Assembly: GCA_027039975.1 (NCBI GenBank)
Contig: JALWFE010000047.1
Coordinates: forward strand, 1-43,721
Length of the DNA stretch: 43,721 nt
Direction: 5' to 3'
From: Flavobacteriales bacterium
Lineage (GTDB): Bacteria > Bacteroidota > Bacteroidia > Flavobacteriales > Flavobacteriaceae
How positions within the stretch are numbered: the first letter of the stretch is position 1; each line of letters opens with the position of its first letter. Below, piece after piece: positions 16,150 to 24,986 of this stretch. The notes under the pieces were generated by a model, which did no database searches, was not told where the DNA came from, and worked only from the letters and a program-made list of their open reading frames with translations. The translations under genes and the position numbers were made by a program.

Positions 16150-16368
16150 AAGTATTGCTAAAACTTGGTAAACAAAAAACATTCAAGGTAAATTATTGGG
16201 AAATAAACATTCCGCTAAAATACTTAATAAAAGACAACAAAAATACGCGATAAACTACTTGACGGATTTACCGGAAAATTGACTTTTTCAAAACGGACAA
16301 AAATCACTAAACGTTCACAGGATACAGTGCTTCGCTATATAAAAGATTTAATTGGAAAAGAGATATAA
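16150..16368 (+). pseudogene. Remnant of a Fic-family gene (C-terminal part, DUF4172 type)
   Basis: One frame reads NKHSAKILNKRQQKYA (codons from 16202 to 16249). After a shift, another frame reads DKLLDGFTGKLTFSKRTKIT, KRSQDTVLRYIKDLIGKEI and stop (16249-16368). Together they match the well-known C-terminal winged-helix segment of Fic proteins with an N-terminal DUF4172, whose usual text is close to LNERQ..INKLLDGFEGKLT and KCSQDTALRDIQDLI. The bases before it contain stops and weak similarity (KNIQGKLLG for the usual K.KFWEK). The catalytic FIC motif is absent. The gene is a decayed 3' fragment with at least one frameshift. Confidence 0.75.
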
Positions 16369-16755
16369 GGAATGCTACGTGACTTTTATCTTTCCGGATC
16401 ACCCCTACGGGGCTATGTTGTTTTTGACACAATATTTGCTACTAACGGGACGCTCCTACGGAGCTTTTATATGCTGTTCTGATTTTTTGCGATCCGTTCT
16501 ACCGGTCCATTCCGTCCCCGATAGCAATATCGACACAACCGCTTTGCCGGGCTCTCAACCTCGCTTCGTTACCTACTAGGCACTTTCACTAGTTCGCTTT
16601 TCACTTTCCCGCTTACACTTTTCACTGATTCTCCACACTCATACCGATCAGGTTTTAAAAACCTCGCAGGTCTTTCCGCTCTCCACACTTTACCGCTTTC
16701 CCATTTCCACTTAAAAACTTTCAACTTTCAACTTTTAACTTTCAACTTATCTGTT
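16369..16755. repeat. Repeat-filled intergenic region before ileS
   Basis: No gene is visible. Contents in order: perfect hairpins CCCCTACGGGG (16402-16412) and GCTCCTACGGAGC (16452-16464), which look like parts of a repeated module; pyrimidine-rich CTTTCAC-type simple sequence (16580-16640); the palindrome AGGTTTTAAAAACCT (16650-16664) followed by CGCAGGTCT; and AACTTTCAACTTTTAAC arrays (16725-16750) leading into the ileS promoter. Confidence 0.65.
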
Positions 16756-16761
16756 TTTTCG

Positions 16762-16769
16762 TACCTTTG
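16762..16769 (+). promoter_or_regulatory. -7 box of ileS
   Basis: TACCTTTG is a perfect TAnnTTTG, 23 bases before the ileS ATG. At the -33 position there is TTT rather than TTG, inside the AACTTTCAAC repeat array. Confidence 0.6.
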
Positions 16770-16792
16770 CAAATCAAAAAAGTATCAAATTT

Positions 16793-19700
16793 ATGAAGCG
16801 TTTTAACGAATATAAAAATATGGATTTAACGGGCTTTGCCAAAGAAATTCAAAAATATTGGCAAAAGCATAAAATCTTTGAAAAAAGCATCCATTCCCGT
16901 CCCGAAGATAAAACTTTTGTTTTTTACGAAGGACCGCCTTCTGCCAATGGTATGCCCGGTATCCATCATGTGATGGCAAGAACGGTCAAAGATTTATTTA
17001 ACCGTTACAAAACGCTTCAAGGCTACCGCGTACCGCGTAAAGCCGGCTGGGATACACACGGCTTACCGGTGGAACTCGGTGTGGAAAAAGAACTCGGTAT
17101 CACCAAAGAAGACATCGGGAAAAAAATCTCTATTGACGAATACAACGAAGCTTGTAAAAAATCGGTTTTAAAATACACTGATGTTTGGGAACGACTGACC
17201 GAAGAAATGGGTTACTGGGTCGATATGAAAAATCCGTATATCACCTACAAGCCCAAATATATGGAAACCGTATGGTGGTTACTCAAACAAATTTATGATA
17301 AAGGTTTGTTGTACAAAGGCTATACGATCCAACCTTATTCGCCAAAAGCCGGTACCGGATTAAGCTCCCACGAACTTAATATGCCCGGATGTTACCGCGA
17401 TGTGACCGACAATACCGTAACGGCACAATTCAAAGCCAAAGACAACCTGCCCGAAAGTTTGCAAAACCTCGATGCACCACTGTATTTCTTAGCTTGGACA
17501 ACAACACCTTGGACTTTACCTTCCAATACCGCTTTGGCAGTTGGACCGAAAATCGATTATGTATTGGTCAAAACTTTTAATCCTTATACGTTCCAAAAGC
17601 AATACGTTATTTTAGCCGAATCATTGTTGAACAAACATTTCGGCAAAAAATTCCATCAAACGGAAGACGATTCGGAATTTGACAATTTCGACCCTGCCAC
17701 CGCCAAGACTATCCCTTATAAAGTAGTGCAACATTTTGAAGGAAAAGATTTGGTCGGTATCAAATACGAACAGTTGTTACCTTACGCTTTGCCTTATTAC
17801 GATGCAGATAAAGCATTTGTTGTTATTCCCGGTGATTTCGTAACTACCGAAGACGGTACAGGTATCGTTCATATTGCACCGACTTTCGGTCAAGATGACG
17901 CCAAAGTAGCCAAAGATGCCGGTGTACCGCCGATGTTGGTACTCGACGAAAACGACAATCCCGTTCCCTTGGTAGATTTACAAGGCCGTTTCCGTCCCGA
18001 GATGGGCGAATTTGCCGGACGCTACGTCAAACAATCCTATTACAATGACGACGAAGAAAAACCCGCCCGTCCGGTGGATGTAGATATCATCATCAAACTC
18101 AAAGAAGAAAATCTGGCTTTCAACGCCGAAAAACATAAACACTCGTATCCACACTGCTGGCGTACCGACAAGCCGGTATTGTATTATCCGCTCGACAGCT
18201 GGTTTATCAAAGTACCGGAAGTACGCGAGCGTTTAATCGAACTAAATAAAACCATCAACTGGAAACCAAAATCCACCGGTGAAGGCCGTTTCGGTAATTG
18301 GCTGGCAAATGCCAACGATTGGAACCTGTCACGTTCCCGCTACTGGGGCATTCCGCTACCTATCTGGCGTACCGAAGACGGTGAAGAAGAAATTATCATC
18401 GGGTCGGTAGCAGAGCTGAAAGCCGAAATGCAAAAAGCCGTTGCTGCCGGATTTATGGAAAAAGATTTGTTTGAATATTTCGATATAAACGATATGAGTG
18501 ACGCCAATTATGATAAAATCGACCTGCACAAACATATCGTTGACCAAATTGTTTTGGTATCGCCAAGTGGTAAACCTATGTATCGCGAAGCTGATTTAAT
18601 TGATGTATGGTTTGACAGCGGTTCTATGCCCTATGCCCAATGGCACTATCCGTTTGAAAACAAAGACTTGATAGACAAAAGAAAATTTTTTCCGGCTGAT
18701 TTTATTGCGGAAGGTGTCGATCAAACCCGCGGCTGGTTTTATACTTTACACGCCATTGCTACAATGGTATTTGACTCGGTGGCTTACAAAAACGTCGTTT
18801 CCAACGGTTTGGTACTTGATGCCAAAGGACAAAAAATGAGTAAAAGGCTCGGAAATGCTATCGATCCGTTTAGCACACTCGAAAAATACAGCCCCGATGC
18901 AACACGCTGGTATATGATTTGGAATGCCAATCCGTGGGATAATCTCAAATTTGATGTTAAAGTATTGGAAGAAGTGCGTCGTAAATTTTTCGGAACGCTA
19001 TACAATACTTACGGATTTTTCAGCTTGTATGCCAACGTGGACGGCTTTACACAAAAAGAAGAAGATATTCCTTACACAGACCGTCCGGAAATCGACCGCT
19101 GGATATTATCCGAACTCAACACTTTGATAGAACGTGTCACCGGTTTTTACGACGATTATGAACCGACAAAAGTAGCCCGTGCCATTCAAAAATTTGTCAT
19201 CGATGATTTAAGTAATTGGTATGTCCGGTTAAGCCGCCGCCGTTTTTGGAAAGGCGAATACGGACCCGATAAAATTTCCGCGTATCAAACTTTGTATAAA
19301 GCGTTGTTAACCGTTGCCAAGCTTATGGCACCTATTGCACCCTTTTATGCCGATAAATTGTATTTGGATTTAATCTCCGTTACCGGAACAGAAAATTTTG
19401 AATCGGTACATCTGTCGGATTTCCCGCAAGCCAATCCACTAGAAATAGACAAAGATTTGGAACGCAAAATGCAAAAAGCCCAATTGATTTCATCTCTGGC
19501 GTTGTCATTACGTAAAAAAGAAAAAATTAAAGTGCGTCAGCCCTTGCAAAAAATCATGATTCCGGTATTGTCTGACCAAGACCGTGAAGATTTGCAAGCC
19601 ATCAAAGATTTGGTGTTATCGGAAATCAATGTCAAAGAAATGCAACTGCTTGACGATGCTTCGGGTGTGATTGTCAAATCGGCAAAACCCAATTTTAAAA

Positions 19701-20197
19701 TTTTAGGCCCCAAATACGGTAAAGAAATGGGTAAAATAGCCGGAAAAATCAATCAAATGAAACCGAAAGATATTGCCAAACTCGAAAAAAACGGCCAAAT
19801 AGAATTGAATCTCGGCGATAAAACCATTACGCTGACCAAAGACGAAGTGGAGATTACCGCTAAGGAAATCAAGGGTTGGACCATTGCACAGCAAGACGAC
19901 GTATTGGTAGCTTTGGATATCAATATTACGGATGAATTACGTCAAGAAGGATTGGCACGCGATTTGGTCAACCGTATTCAAAATTACCGTAAAGACAGTG
20001 GTCTGGAAGTTACCGACCGTATCAAATTATACCTTGTTCACAATGATATACTCAAAAAAGCCGCAGATGCCATGGCAGACTATATCAAAAATGAAACTTT
20101 GACCGATGAAATCATTTGGACGGACAAACTGGATGAAGGTGTGGAATTGGATATCGACGGATTGAAAAGCAAGATGAAGTTAGTTAAAATTTCATAA
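16793..20197 (+). CDS. ileS: Isoleucine--tRNA ligase
   Basis: IleS charges tRNA-Ile and edits misactivated valine. The 1134-residue protein is a class I synthetase. The nucleotide-binding HIGH motif appears as GIHH inside PSANGMPGIHHVMART (49-64), a variant order. KMSKR is at 681-685, followed by LGNAIDPF. The CP1 editing domain includes AWTTTPWTLPSNTALAVGP (near 234-252) and GTGIVHIAPTFGQDD. The anticodon-binding region has RFWKGEYG and NWYVRLSRRRFW. The length and the lack of a C-terminal zinc finger point to the eukaryote-like type 2 class. The gene is transcribed from its own TACCTTTG promoter and probably continues into the fructosamine-kinase-like gene. Confidence 0.97.
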   Translation: MKRFNEYKNMDLTGFAKEIQKYWQKHKIFEKSIHSRPEDKTFVFYEGPPSANGMPGIHHVMARTVKDLFNRYKTLQGYRVPRKAGWDTHGLPVELGVEKELGITKEDIGKKISIDEYNEACKKSVLKYTDVWERLTEEMGYWVDMKNPYITYKPKYMETVWWLLKQIYDKGLLYKGYTIQPYSPKAGTGLSSHELNMPGCYRDVTDNTVTAQFKAKDNLPESLQNLDAPLYFLAWTTTPWTLPSNTALAVGPKIDYVLVKTFNPYTFQKQYVILAESLLNKHFGKKFHQTEDDSEFDNFDPATAKTIPYKVVQHFEGKDLVGIKYEQLLPYALPYYDADKAFVVIPGDFVTTEDGTGIVHIAPTFGQDDAKVAKDAGVPPMLVLDENDNPVPLVDLQGRFRPEMGEFAGRYVKQSYYNDDEEKPARPVDVDIIIKLKEENLAFNAEKHKHSYPHCWRTDKPVLYYPLDSWFIKVPEVRERLIELNKTINWKPKSTGEGRFGNWLANANDWNLSRSRYWGIPLPIWRTEDGEEEIIIGSVAELKAEMQKAVAAGFMEKDLFEYFDINDMSDANYDKIDLHKHIVDQIVLVSPSGKPMYREADLIDVWFDSGSMPYAQWHYPFENKDLIDKRKFFPADFIAEGVDQTRGWFYTLHAIATMVFDSVAYKNVVSNGLVLDAKGQKMSKRLGNAIDPFSTLEKYSPDATRWYMIWNANPWDNLKFDVKVLEEVRRKFFGTLYNTYGFFSLYANVDGFTQKEEDIPYTDRPEIDRWILSELNTLIERVTGFYDDYEPTKVARAIQKFVIDDLSNWYVRLSRRRFWKGEYGPDKISAYQTLYKALLTVAKLMAPIAPFYADKLYLDLISVTGTENFESVHLSDFPQANPLEIDKDLERKMQKAQLISSLALSLRKKEKIKVRQPLQKIMIPVLSDQDREDLQAIKDLVLSEINVKEMQLLDDASGVIVKSAKPNFKILGPKYGKEMGKIAGKINQMKPKDIAKLEKNGQIELNLGDKTITLTKDEVEITAKEIKGWTIAQQDDVLVALDINITDELRQEGLARDLVNRIQNYRKDSGLEVTDRIKLYLVHNDILKKAADAMADYIKNETLTDEIIWTDKLDEGVELDIDGLKSKMKLVKIS

Positions 20198-20299
20198 TGT
20201 TTGTAATGTTCATAATGTTGAAGTCAGTTGTTTACAACATTCAACATTCAACTTTTAACTAAGGTTACTGAGCTTGTCGAAGTGCAACTTTCAACTCCT
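20198..20299. repeat. Repeat-filled spacer: TTCAACATTCAAC array and one GAGCTTGTCGAAGTG copy
   Basis: The spacer contains CAACATTCAACATTCAAC-type sequence and a copy of the dispersed repeat at 20263-20284 (GGTTACTGAGCTTGTCGAAG then TG). Read in frame with the next gene, it would encode TKVTELVEVQLST, a spurious N-terminal extension. Confidence 0.8.
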
Positions 20300-21169
20300 A
20301 TGTTACACACTCCATTCATCAAACACATAGAAGATATTTGCAGCCAAATTGAACAAAAACCGGTGCGTTTGCGAGCATACGAACGCATATCGGGTGGCGA
20401 TATCAACGATACTTACCGTTTGGCAATGACGGACCGCGATTATTTTATCAAACTCAACACCAGTGACAAACTCGATATGTTTGAAAAAGAAGCGGACGGC
20501 CTGAAATTATTAGCCGGAACACAATCTTTTGTCGTGCCGGAAGTATATCACACCGGCATTTTCGAAAGACATTCTTTTTTACTGATAACTTATATCGAAC
20601 CCCTGCACCAAACGGAAAATCCCAAAAATTTTGCGGAAAGTTTAGCAAAATTACATCAAACAACGCATAGGCAATACGGCTTATCCTATGACAATTATAT
20701 AGGACGTTTGCCTCAAAAAAACAGTTTTAAGGACGATTGGATAGATTTTTATATTGAAAACCGTTTGCAATTTCAAATCCGTTTGGCCGGCAACACGATG
20801 CCTTCAAAAATTTTGCACCAATTCGACCGACTATACCAAAAATTACCGGAACTGCTTTGGATAGAACGTCCCGCTTTATTGCACGGTGATTTATGGTCGG
20901 GCAATTATTTTTACAATCTGCAAGGACGTGCCGTTATTTTTGACCCGGCGGTTTACTACGGACACCGGGAAGTGGATTTGGCTATGATGCAACTGTTCGG
21001 CGGTTTTCCACGGGAAATTTATGAACGTTATCAAGCATTATTACCAATGGAACCGGGATGGCAAGAACGTCTTAAAATTTATCAACTATATCCGTTATTG
21101 GTGCATGTCAATTTGTTCGGCGCTTCTTATTTATCAGGTATCCGTCAAATTTTAAATTATTTTACCTGA
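20300..21169 (+). CDS. Fructosamine kinase family protein
   Basis: The protein belongs to the fructosamine/ketosamine kinase family (related to aminoglycoside phosphotransferases), which phosphorylates sugar adducts on amino groups and so helps remove glycation. From the ATG at 20300 it has 289 residues, the normal length. It shows RISGGDINDTYRL (P-loop-like), Lys51 in YFIKLN, the catalytic loop HGDLWSGN (195-202) and the metal-binding DPAVYYGHREVDLAM. A frame from 20228 is longer, but its extra residues are encoded by interspersed repeats, so it is rejected. The gene may be cotranscribed with ileS and meets the GlmU-like gene end to end. Confidence 0.92.
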   Translation: MLHTPFIKHIEDICSQIEQKPVRLRAYERISGGDINDTYRLAMTDRDYFIKLNTSDKLDMFEKEADGLKLLAGTQSFVVPEVYHTGIFERHSFLLITYIEPLHQTENPKNFAESLAKLHQTTHRQYGLSYDNYIGRLPQKNSFKDDWIDFYIENRLQFQIRLAGNTMPSKILHQFDRLYQKLPELLWIERPALLHGDLWSGNYFYNLQGRAVIFDPAVYYGHREVDLAMMQLFGGFPREIYERYQALLPMEPGWQERLKIYQLYPLLVHVNLFGASYLSGIRQILNYFT

Positions 21170-21176
21170 GAATTCG

Positions 21177-22352
21177 TTACTTTTCAATTTGCTTAACCAA
21201 TTCATAAACTTTTTCAAACAAATCCGCTTCAACACCTTCAAAATTTCTTTGACGGCGTTTCATAACGGCAGTAGCCACCTCCACGGCTTTATCGTAGCGA
21301 TAATCGGTATATTGTTGCCCACCCCACTTAAAGGAAGGAAAAAATTTGGGTTGGTAATCACCGCCAAAAATATTACTGCTCACACCTACAACAGTACCCG
21401 TATTAAACATCGTAGCAATACCGCATTTGGAATGGTCACCCATAATCAAACCGCAAAATTGTAAACCTGTATCTACGAAATCCATTTGTGTATAATCCCA
21501 AAGTTTGACATTGGAATAATTGTTTTTAAGATTAGAATTGTTGGTGTTCGCTCCCAAATTGCACCATTCGGCAATGACCGAATCACCGAGATATCCGTCA
21601 TGTCCTTTATTGGAATTGCCAAAAAATACCGTTTCTTTGATTTCACCGCCTGCTTTGGTATTCGGTCCCAAAGTAGTTCCACCGTAAATCTTTGCACCCA
21701 TTTTAACCACACTATTGTCGAGTGCGGCAAACGGACCACGAATCATACTGCCTTCCAATATTTTAACATTTTTACCTACATATACCGGACCAGCTTCCGT
21801 GTTGAAAATAACCGCTTCTACAACAGCTCCTTCTTCGATAAAAACAGGATGTGCTCCTATCTTAACATTGGTTTGTGACAATTCTTGTGATGAACGGTTA
21901 CGGGTAATCAAATCGTAATCCATTTTAATTTGTTCCCCGTTCTTTTGAAAAATATCATAAAGTTTTTCAATGGTATTAACAGGTTTTTGATAAACGATAA
22001 TTTTACCTTTAAAATCCTGACAAGTTTCCCAAGACAACTTTTCGGCTCTAAAAGCCAAAGTTTTGTTTTTGTAAACCAATTGTTCATTTGTTTGCAATTG
22101 ATTTATAGCACTTAACAAATTTTTATCAGGCAATAATGCGCTATTGATATAAACATTGTCATTTTCAAAATGCACGGGAAATTTATTGGAAAGATAATCC
22201 GCGGATAAAACACTAACGGGACCGTTTAAAAGATGCGTCCATTTTTCTTTTATTGTGAATATACCGCAACGAATATCGCTAACAGGTCTGAAATAAGTTA
22301 ATGGTAACAGCGATTTTTTAATCTGTTTATCGTCAAAAAGAATGAAATTCAT
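21177..22352 (-). CDS. GlmU-like sugar-phosphate nucleotidyltransferase
   Basis: This is the Bacteroidota GlmU-family protein, with an N-terminal nucleotidyltransferase-like domain and a C-terminal left-handed beta helix. From the ATG at 22350-22352 it has 391 residues: MNFILFDDKQIKKSLLPLTY, then RPVSDIRCGIFTIKEKW is typical for the family start. A further upstream ATG would add 40 hydrophobic residues and run across a -7 box, so it is rejected. The beta helix begins near residue 180 with hexapeptide-like turns (IGAHPVFIEEGAVVE, VYVGKNVKILEGSMIRGP). The exact sugar nucleotide is not known. It diverges from rpe. Confidence 0.85.
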   Translation of the reverse strand: MNFILFDDKQIKKSLLPLTYFRPVSDIRCGIFTIKEKWTHLLNGPVSVLSADYLSNKFPVHFENDNVYINSALLPDKNLLSAINQLQTNEQLVYKNKTLAFRAEKLSWETCQDFKGKIIVYQKPVNTIEKLYDIFQKNGEQIKMDYDLITRNRSSQELSQTNVKIGAHPVFIEEGAVVEAVIFNTEAGPVYVGKNVKILEGSMIRGPFAALDNSVVKMGAKIYGGTTLGPNTKAGGEIKETVFFGNSNKGHDGYLGDSVIAEWCNLGANTNNSNLKNNYSNVKLWDYTQMDFVDTGLQFCGLIMGDHSKCGIATMFNTGTVVGVSSNIFGGDYQPKFFPSFKWGGQQYTDYRYDKAVEVATAVMKRRQRNFEGVEADLFEKVYELVKQIEK

Positions 22353-22397
22353 CGGTAAAAAAATAATTTTAAAGGTTAACAACAAAAGAATGCCGGA

Positions 22398-22405
22398 CAA
22401 AAATA
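22398..22405 (-). promoter_or_regulatory. Putative -7 box for the GlmU-like gene
   Basis: TATTTTTG on the minus strand, 45 bases before the preferred ATG at 22352. Its position inside the longer reading frame supports the inner start. Confidence 0.4.
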
Positions 22406-22462
22406 AACAAAAAAATTCCGTAAACACTTTTTTCTTAGTAAATTCGCCAAAAAAACAAGGAT

Positions 22463-23116
22463 ATGAAAACACCTATTATTGCACCTTCCATATTATCCGC
22501 CGATTTTGCCGATATGGAAAAAGTTTTTAAAATGCTCAATGAAAGCGAAGCGGACTGGGTGCATTTGGATGTAATGGATGGCAATTTTGTACCGAATATC
22601 AGTTTCGGCATGCCGGTTATAAAAAGTTTGCGCAAACTTACGACAAAAGTATTTGACGCTCATCTGATGATTGAAAAACCTGAACGTTATATTCACAATT
22701 TTAAACTGGTAGGTGTTGATGTCCTGACAGTGCATTACGAAACACAAACTCATCTAAACCGGACCATCGATTTAATCAAAAAAATCGGTATGAAAGCAGG
22801 CGTGGCGCTTAACCCTCATACACCGGTCAATTTACTTAAAGATATTGTTTCCGAATTGGATTTGGTTTTGATAATGTCTGTCAATCCCGGATACAGCGGT
22901 CAAAAATTTATTGAACATACTTACAAAAAAATAACCGAAGCCAAAGATTTAATACTTGCCACCAATTCCAAAGCTATGATTGAAGTTGACGGCGGTGTAA
23001 ATAACAATAATGCTTCCAAACTTTTTGCCGCCGGCGCCGATATTCTGGTGGCAGCCAGCTATATTTTTAATCACGATAATCCTTTGCAAGCCATAAGAAA
23101 TTTGAAATATTTTTAG
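22463..23116 (+). CDS. rpe: Ribulose-phosphate 3-epimerase
   Basis: Rpe interconverts ribulose-5-phosphate and xylulose-5-phosphate in the pentose phosphate pathway. The 217-residue TIM barrel has the expected motifs in order: APSILSADFADM, HLDVMDGNFVPNISFG (metal His and Asp), DAHLMIEKPERY, ALNPHTPV, MSVNPGYSGQKFI, and EVDGGVNNNNASKLFAAGAD near the phosphate site. Length is normal. It works with the transketolase encoded at 34.6-36.7 kb. An imperfect box TAAATTCG lies at 22439-22446. Confidence 0.97.
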   Translation: MKTPIIAPSILSADFADMEKVFKMLNESEADWVHLDVMDGNFVPNISFGMPVIKSLRKLTTKVFDAHLMIEKPERYIHNFKLVGVDVLTVHYETQTHLNRTIDLIKKIGMKAGVALNPHTPVNLLKDIVSELDLVLIMSVNPGYSGQKFIEHTYKKITEAKDLILATNSKAMIEVDGGVNNNNASKLFAAGADILVAASYIFNHDNPLQAIRNLKYF

Positions 23117-23292
23117 TCAAAAGTCACAAACTTTTTCCGGCTTGGCATCAACAATTTTTTAATCTTTCATCTCAAATTTATTCCACGGTTTTATACCGGT
23201 ATTCTTTTTTTCAAAAAATTGATTTTCAATACCTTATTAATTTTTTAAAAAAAAATTCGAATGAAAAATTTTCATTTTTTAATGTTTATTCT

Positions 23293-23300
23293 TAAATTTG
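23293..23300 (+). promoter_or_regulatory. -7 box of the Nudix gene
   Basis: TAAATTTG is a perfect TAnnTTTG, 18 bases before the ATG at 23319. A TTG start at 23298 lies inside this box and is therefore unlikely to be used. The expected -33 site reads TTC, not TTG. Confidence 0.55.
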
Positions 23301-23318
23301 TTTGATAAATTAAGAACA

Positions 23319-23933
23319 ATGTCCTATAAAGTTTACATATTTGATAAAGCAATAACGATTACGGACAATCTTAATGAAAGTTCCGAAAATCTTTATGCTT
23401 TTTCGTCGGTAAACTTGGACGAAGTTATCACCAAATTACAAGCCAATCTTTTGCCCGAGATTTTTTTGTATCATCCGCATCTCGATGAAGCTTGGGAAAA
23501 ATTTAAAATGCATTTTGACGTTATAGAAGCGGCCGGTGGCATCGTTGAAAATGACGAACACAAATATTTATTTATTTTCAGAAACGGTAAATGGGATTTA
23601 CCCAAAGGGAAAATGGAACCCGGTGAAGAACCGGCTGAAACAGCTATTAGGGAAGTAAAAGAAGAATGTGGTATTCAAAATATTGAAATAGACCATTTTT
23701 TGTTAGACACTTATCATCTGTTTAACGACAATAACAAAAAACGGCTTAAAATCACACATTGGTTCAAGATGAACGAACAAGAAAAAAGTGCCTTAAAACC
23801 ACAAACCGAGGAAGGTATTGAAAGGGTGGAATGGATTGAGGTAACCTCTGACGATTTTCCGCTTGAAAATTCTTATGAAAATATCAAACTCCTTTTTTCT
23901 GATTTAAAAAAATTACAAAATTTGCAGAAATAA
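23319..23933 (+). CDS. Nudix hydrolase
   Basis: The 204-residue protein contains a complete Nudix box at residues 97-119 (GKMEPGEEPAETAIREVKEE then CGI), preceded by GKWDLPKG. It hydrolyses a nucleoside diphosphate linked to another group. An N-terminal region of about 65 residues precedes the Nudix fold; this arrangement is usual for an uncharacterised Bacteroidota group, and the substrate is unknown. The start is chosen at the ATG just after the -7 box. It ends three bases before the convergent FAD oxidoreductase gene. Confidence 0.92.
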   Translation: MSYKVYIFDKAITITDNLNESSENLYAFSSVNLDEVITKLQANLLPEIFLYHPHLDEAWEKFKMHFDVIEAAGGIVENDEHKYLFIFRNGKWDLPKGKMEPGEEPAETAIREVKEECGIQNIEIDHFLLDTYHLFNDNNKKRLKITHWFKMNEQEKSALKPQTEEGIERVEWIEVTSDDFPLENSYENIKLLFSDLKKLQNLQK

Positions 23934-23936
23934 AGA

Positions 23937-24986
23937 TTAATAACTTCTACCTTCAAACCGTCTGATATCAATTTCTCTCATCAAAGGCATATCAAACTCC
24001 AAATAATTAAATAATTGCCGGGACATCGTAGGCGCCAAAATAACACCACGGGTTCCCATGCCGTTTAAAACTCCGAGATTTTTATATACCTGATGTTTTC
24101 CCGCAAGCGGTCGCCGGTCGATAACCGTAGGACGGATGCCGGCTTTTTGCGATATTACTTGATAAGGATAGTTTAAGAGTTTTTTCAATTTGTTTTCGAG
24201 ATGCTCACGTGCCGCCGGTGTCGGTATGTTGGTTTTATCATTCCAATTATATGTTGCTCCTACGTAATACTGACCCTTTTTAGCTACATTAGGCGCTATA
24301 AAAACATTGGATTTGATAACATAAGGAATATCCGCTTCCGTTTCAATCATCAACATCTCACCCTTGGTGCCGGTCAAAGGCAAATTATTAAAAAACGGAT
24401 TTTGTTTTAAACCGTAACCTTCGGCAAAAACGATTTTACGGGCTTTAATACCTTGATAAGCAACATAATGGTCATAAATTTCCAACCTGTTATAATCAAA
24501 TACCGTTTCTATCAATTTTTGATATTTTTTCAATCTTTCTACGGTATCGTCCAGCAATTGACTGACATTGACAATGCCGGTGCCTTGCAATACACCGAAA
24601 CCGTAAGGTGCTTCAATACCGTCGATACTTTCGTAAACAATATCTTTCATATATACCGACAATACCGGTTTATCCGATGCCGCCATCCAATTGTTTTGTT
24701 CTTCCACCCCGGTCAGTTTGCGGTAAATATCTATATAATGTATGTATTTTTTTCCGTATTGCAGTTCGGCTTTTTGAAATTGCAACAAGGCATATTGTAA
24801 CATTTCGTGTGCTTTCCAAGCAGGTGTAAAACGTTTGAGAATCACCGGATTGAACATCCCTCCGGCGATACGGGTCGATTGTTGGGAACGATTGTCAAAT
24901 ACGATATAATTTTGCCGGTTTTCGTCCAGTTGTTGAATAAACGACCATCCGGCAATTCCTAATCCTACGACGATATAATCATACAT
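23937..24986 (-). CDS. FAD-dependent oxidoreductase (DAO family, MnmC2-like)
   Basis: The 349-residue protein belongs to the DAO family. It begins with the dinucleotide-binding motif MYDYIVVGLGIAGWSF (GxGxxG at residues 8-13). AGGMFNPVILKRFTPAW and GIRPTVIDRRPLAGKH follow, and the end is GTRGVILAPTMSRQLFNYLE. This pattern resembles the oxidoreductase half of MnmC, which removes a carboxymethyl group from modified wobble uridine, but the methyltransferase half is absent. The ATG at 24984-24986 overlaps the galE stop by eight bases, so the two are translationally coupled. A longer frame from 25028 would lie inside galE. The real substrate is unproven. Confidence 0.85.
   Translation of the reverse strand: MYDYIVVGLGIAGWSFIQQLDENRQNYIVFDNRSQQSTRIAGGMFNPVILKRFTPAWKAHEMLQYALLQFQKAELQYGKKYIHYIDIYRKLTGVEEQNNWMAASDKPVLSVYMKDIVYESIDGIEAPYGFGVLQGTGIVNVSQLLDDTVERLKKYQKLIETVFDYNRLEIYDHYVAYQGIKARKIVFAEGYGLKQNPFFNNLPLTGTKGEMLMIETEADIPYVIKSNVFIAPNVAKKGQYYVGATYNWNDKTNIPTPAAREHLENKLKKLLNYPYQVISQKAGIRPTVIDRRPLAGKHQVYKNLGVLNGMGTRGVILAPTMSRQLFNYLEFDMPLMREIDIRRFEGRSY

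Noticed and set aside
16352-16579. 75-residue plus-strand frame before ileS
   Set aside because: It overlaps the end of the Fic remnant and then reads hairpin repeats; no protein-like pattern.
21177-22472. Longer GlmU-like protein starting at 22472
   Set aside because: The extra 40 residues overlap the rpe start region and a -7 box; family members begin at the inner ATG.
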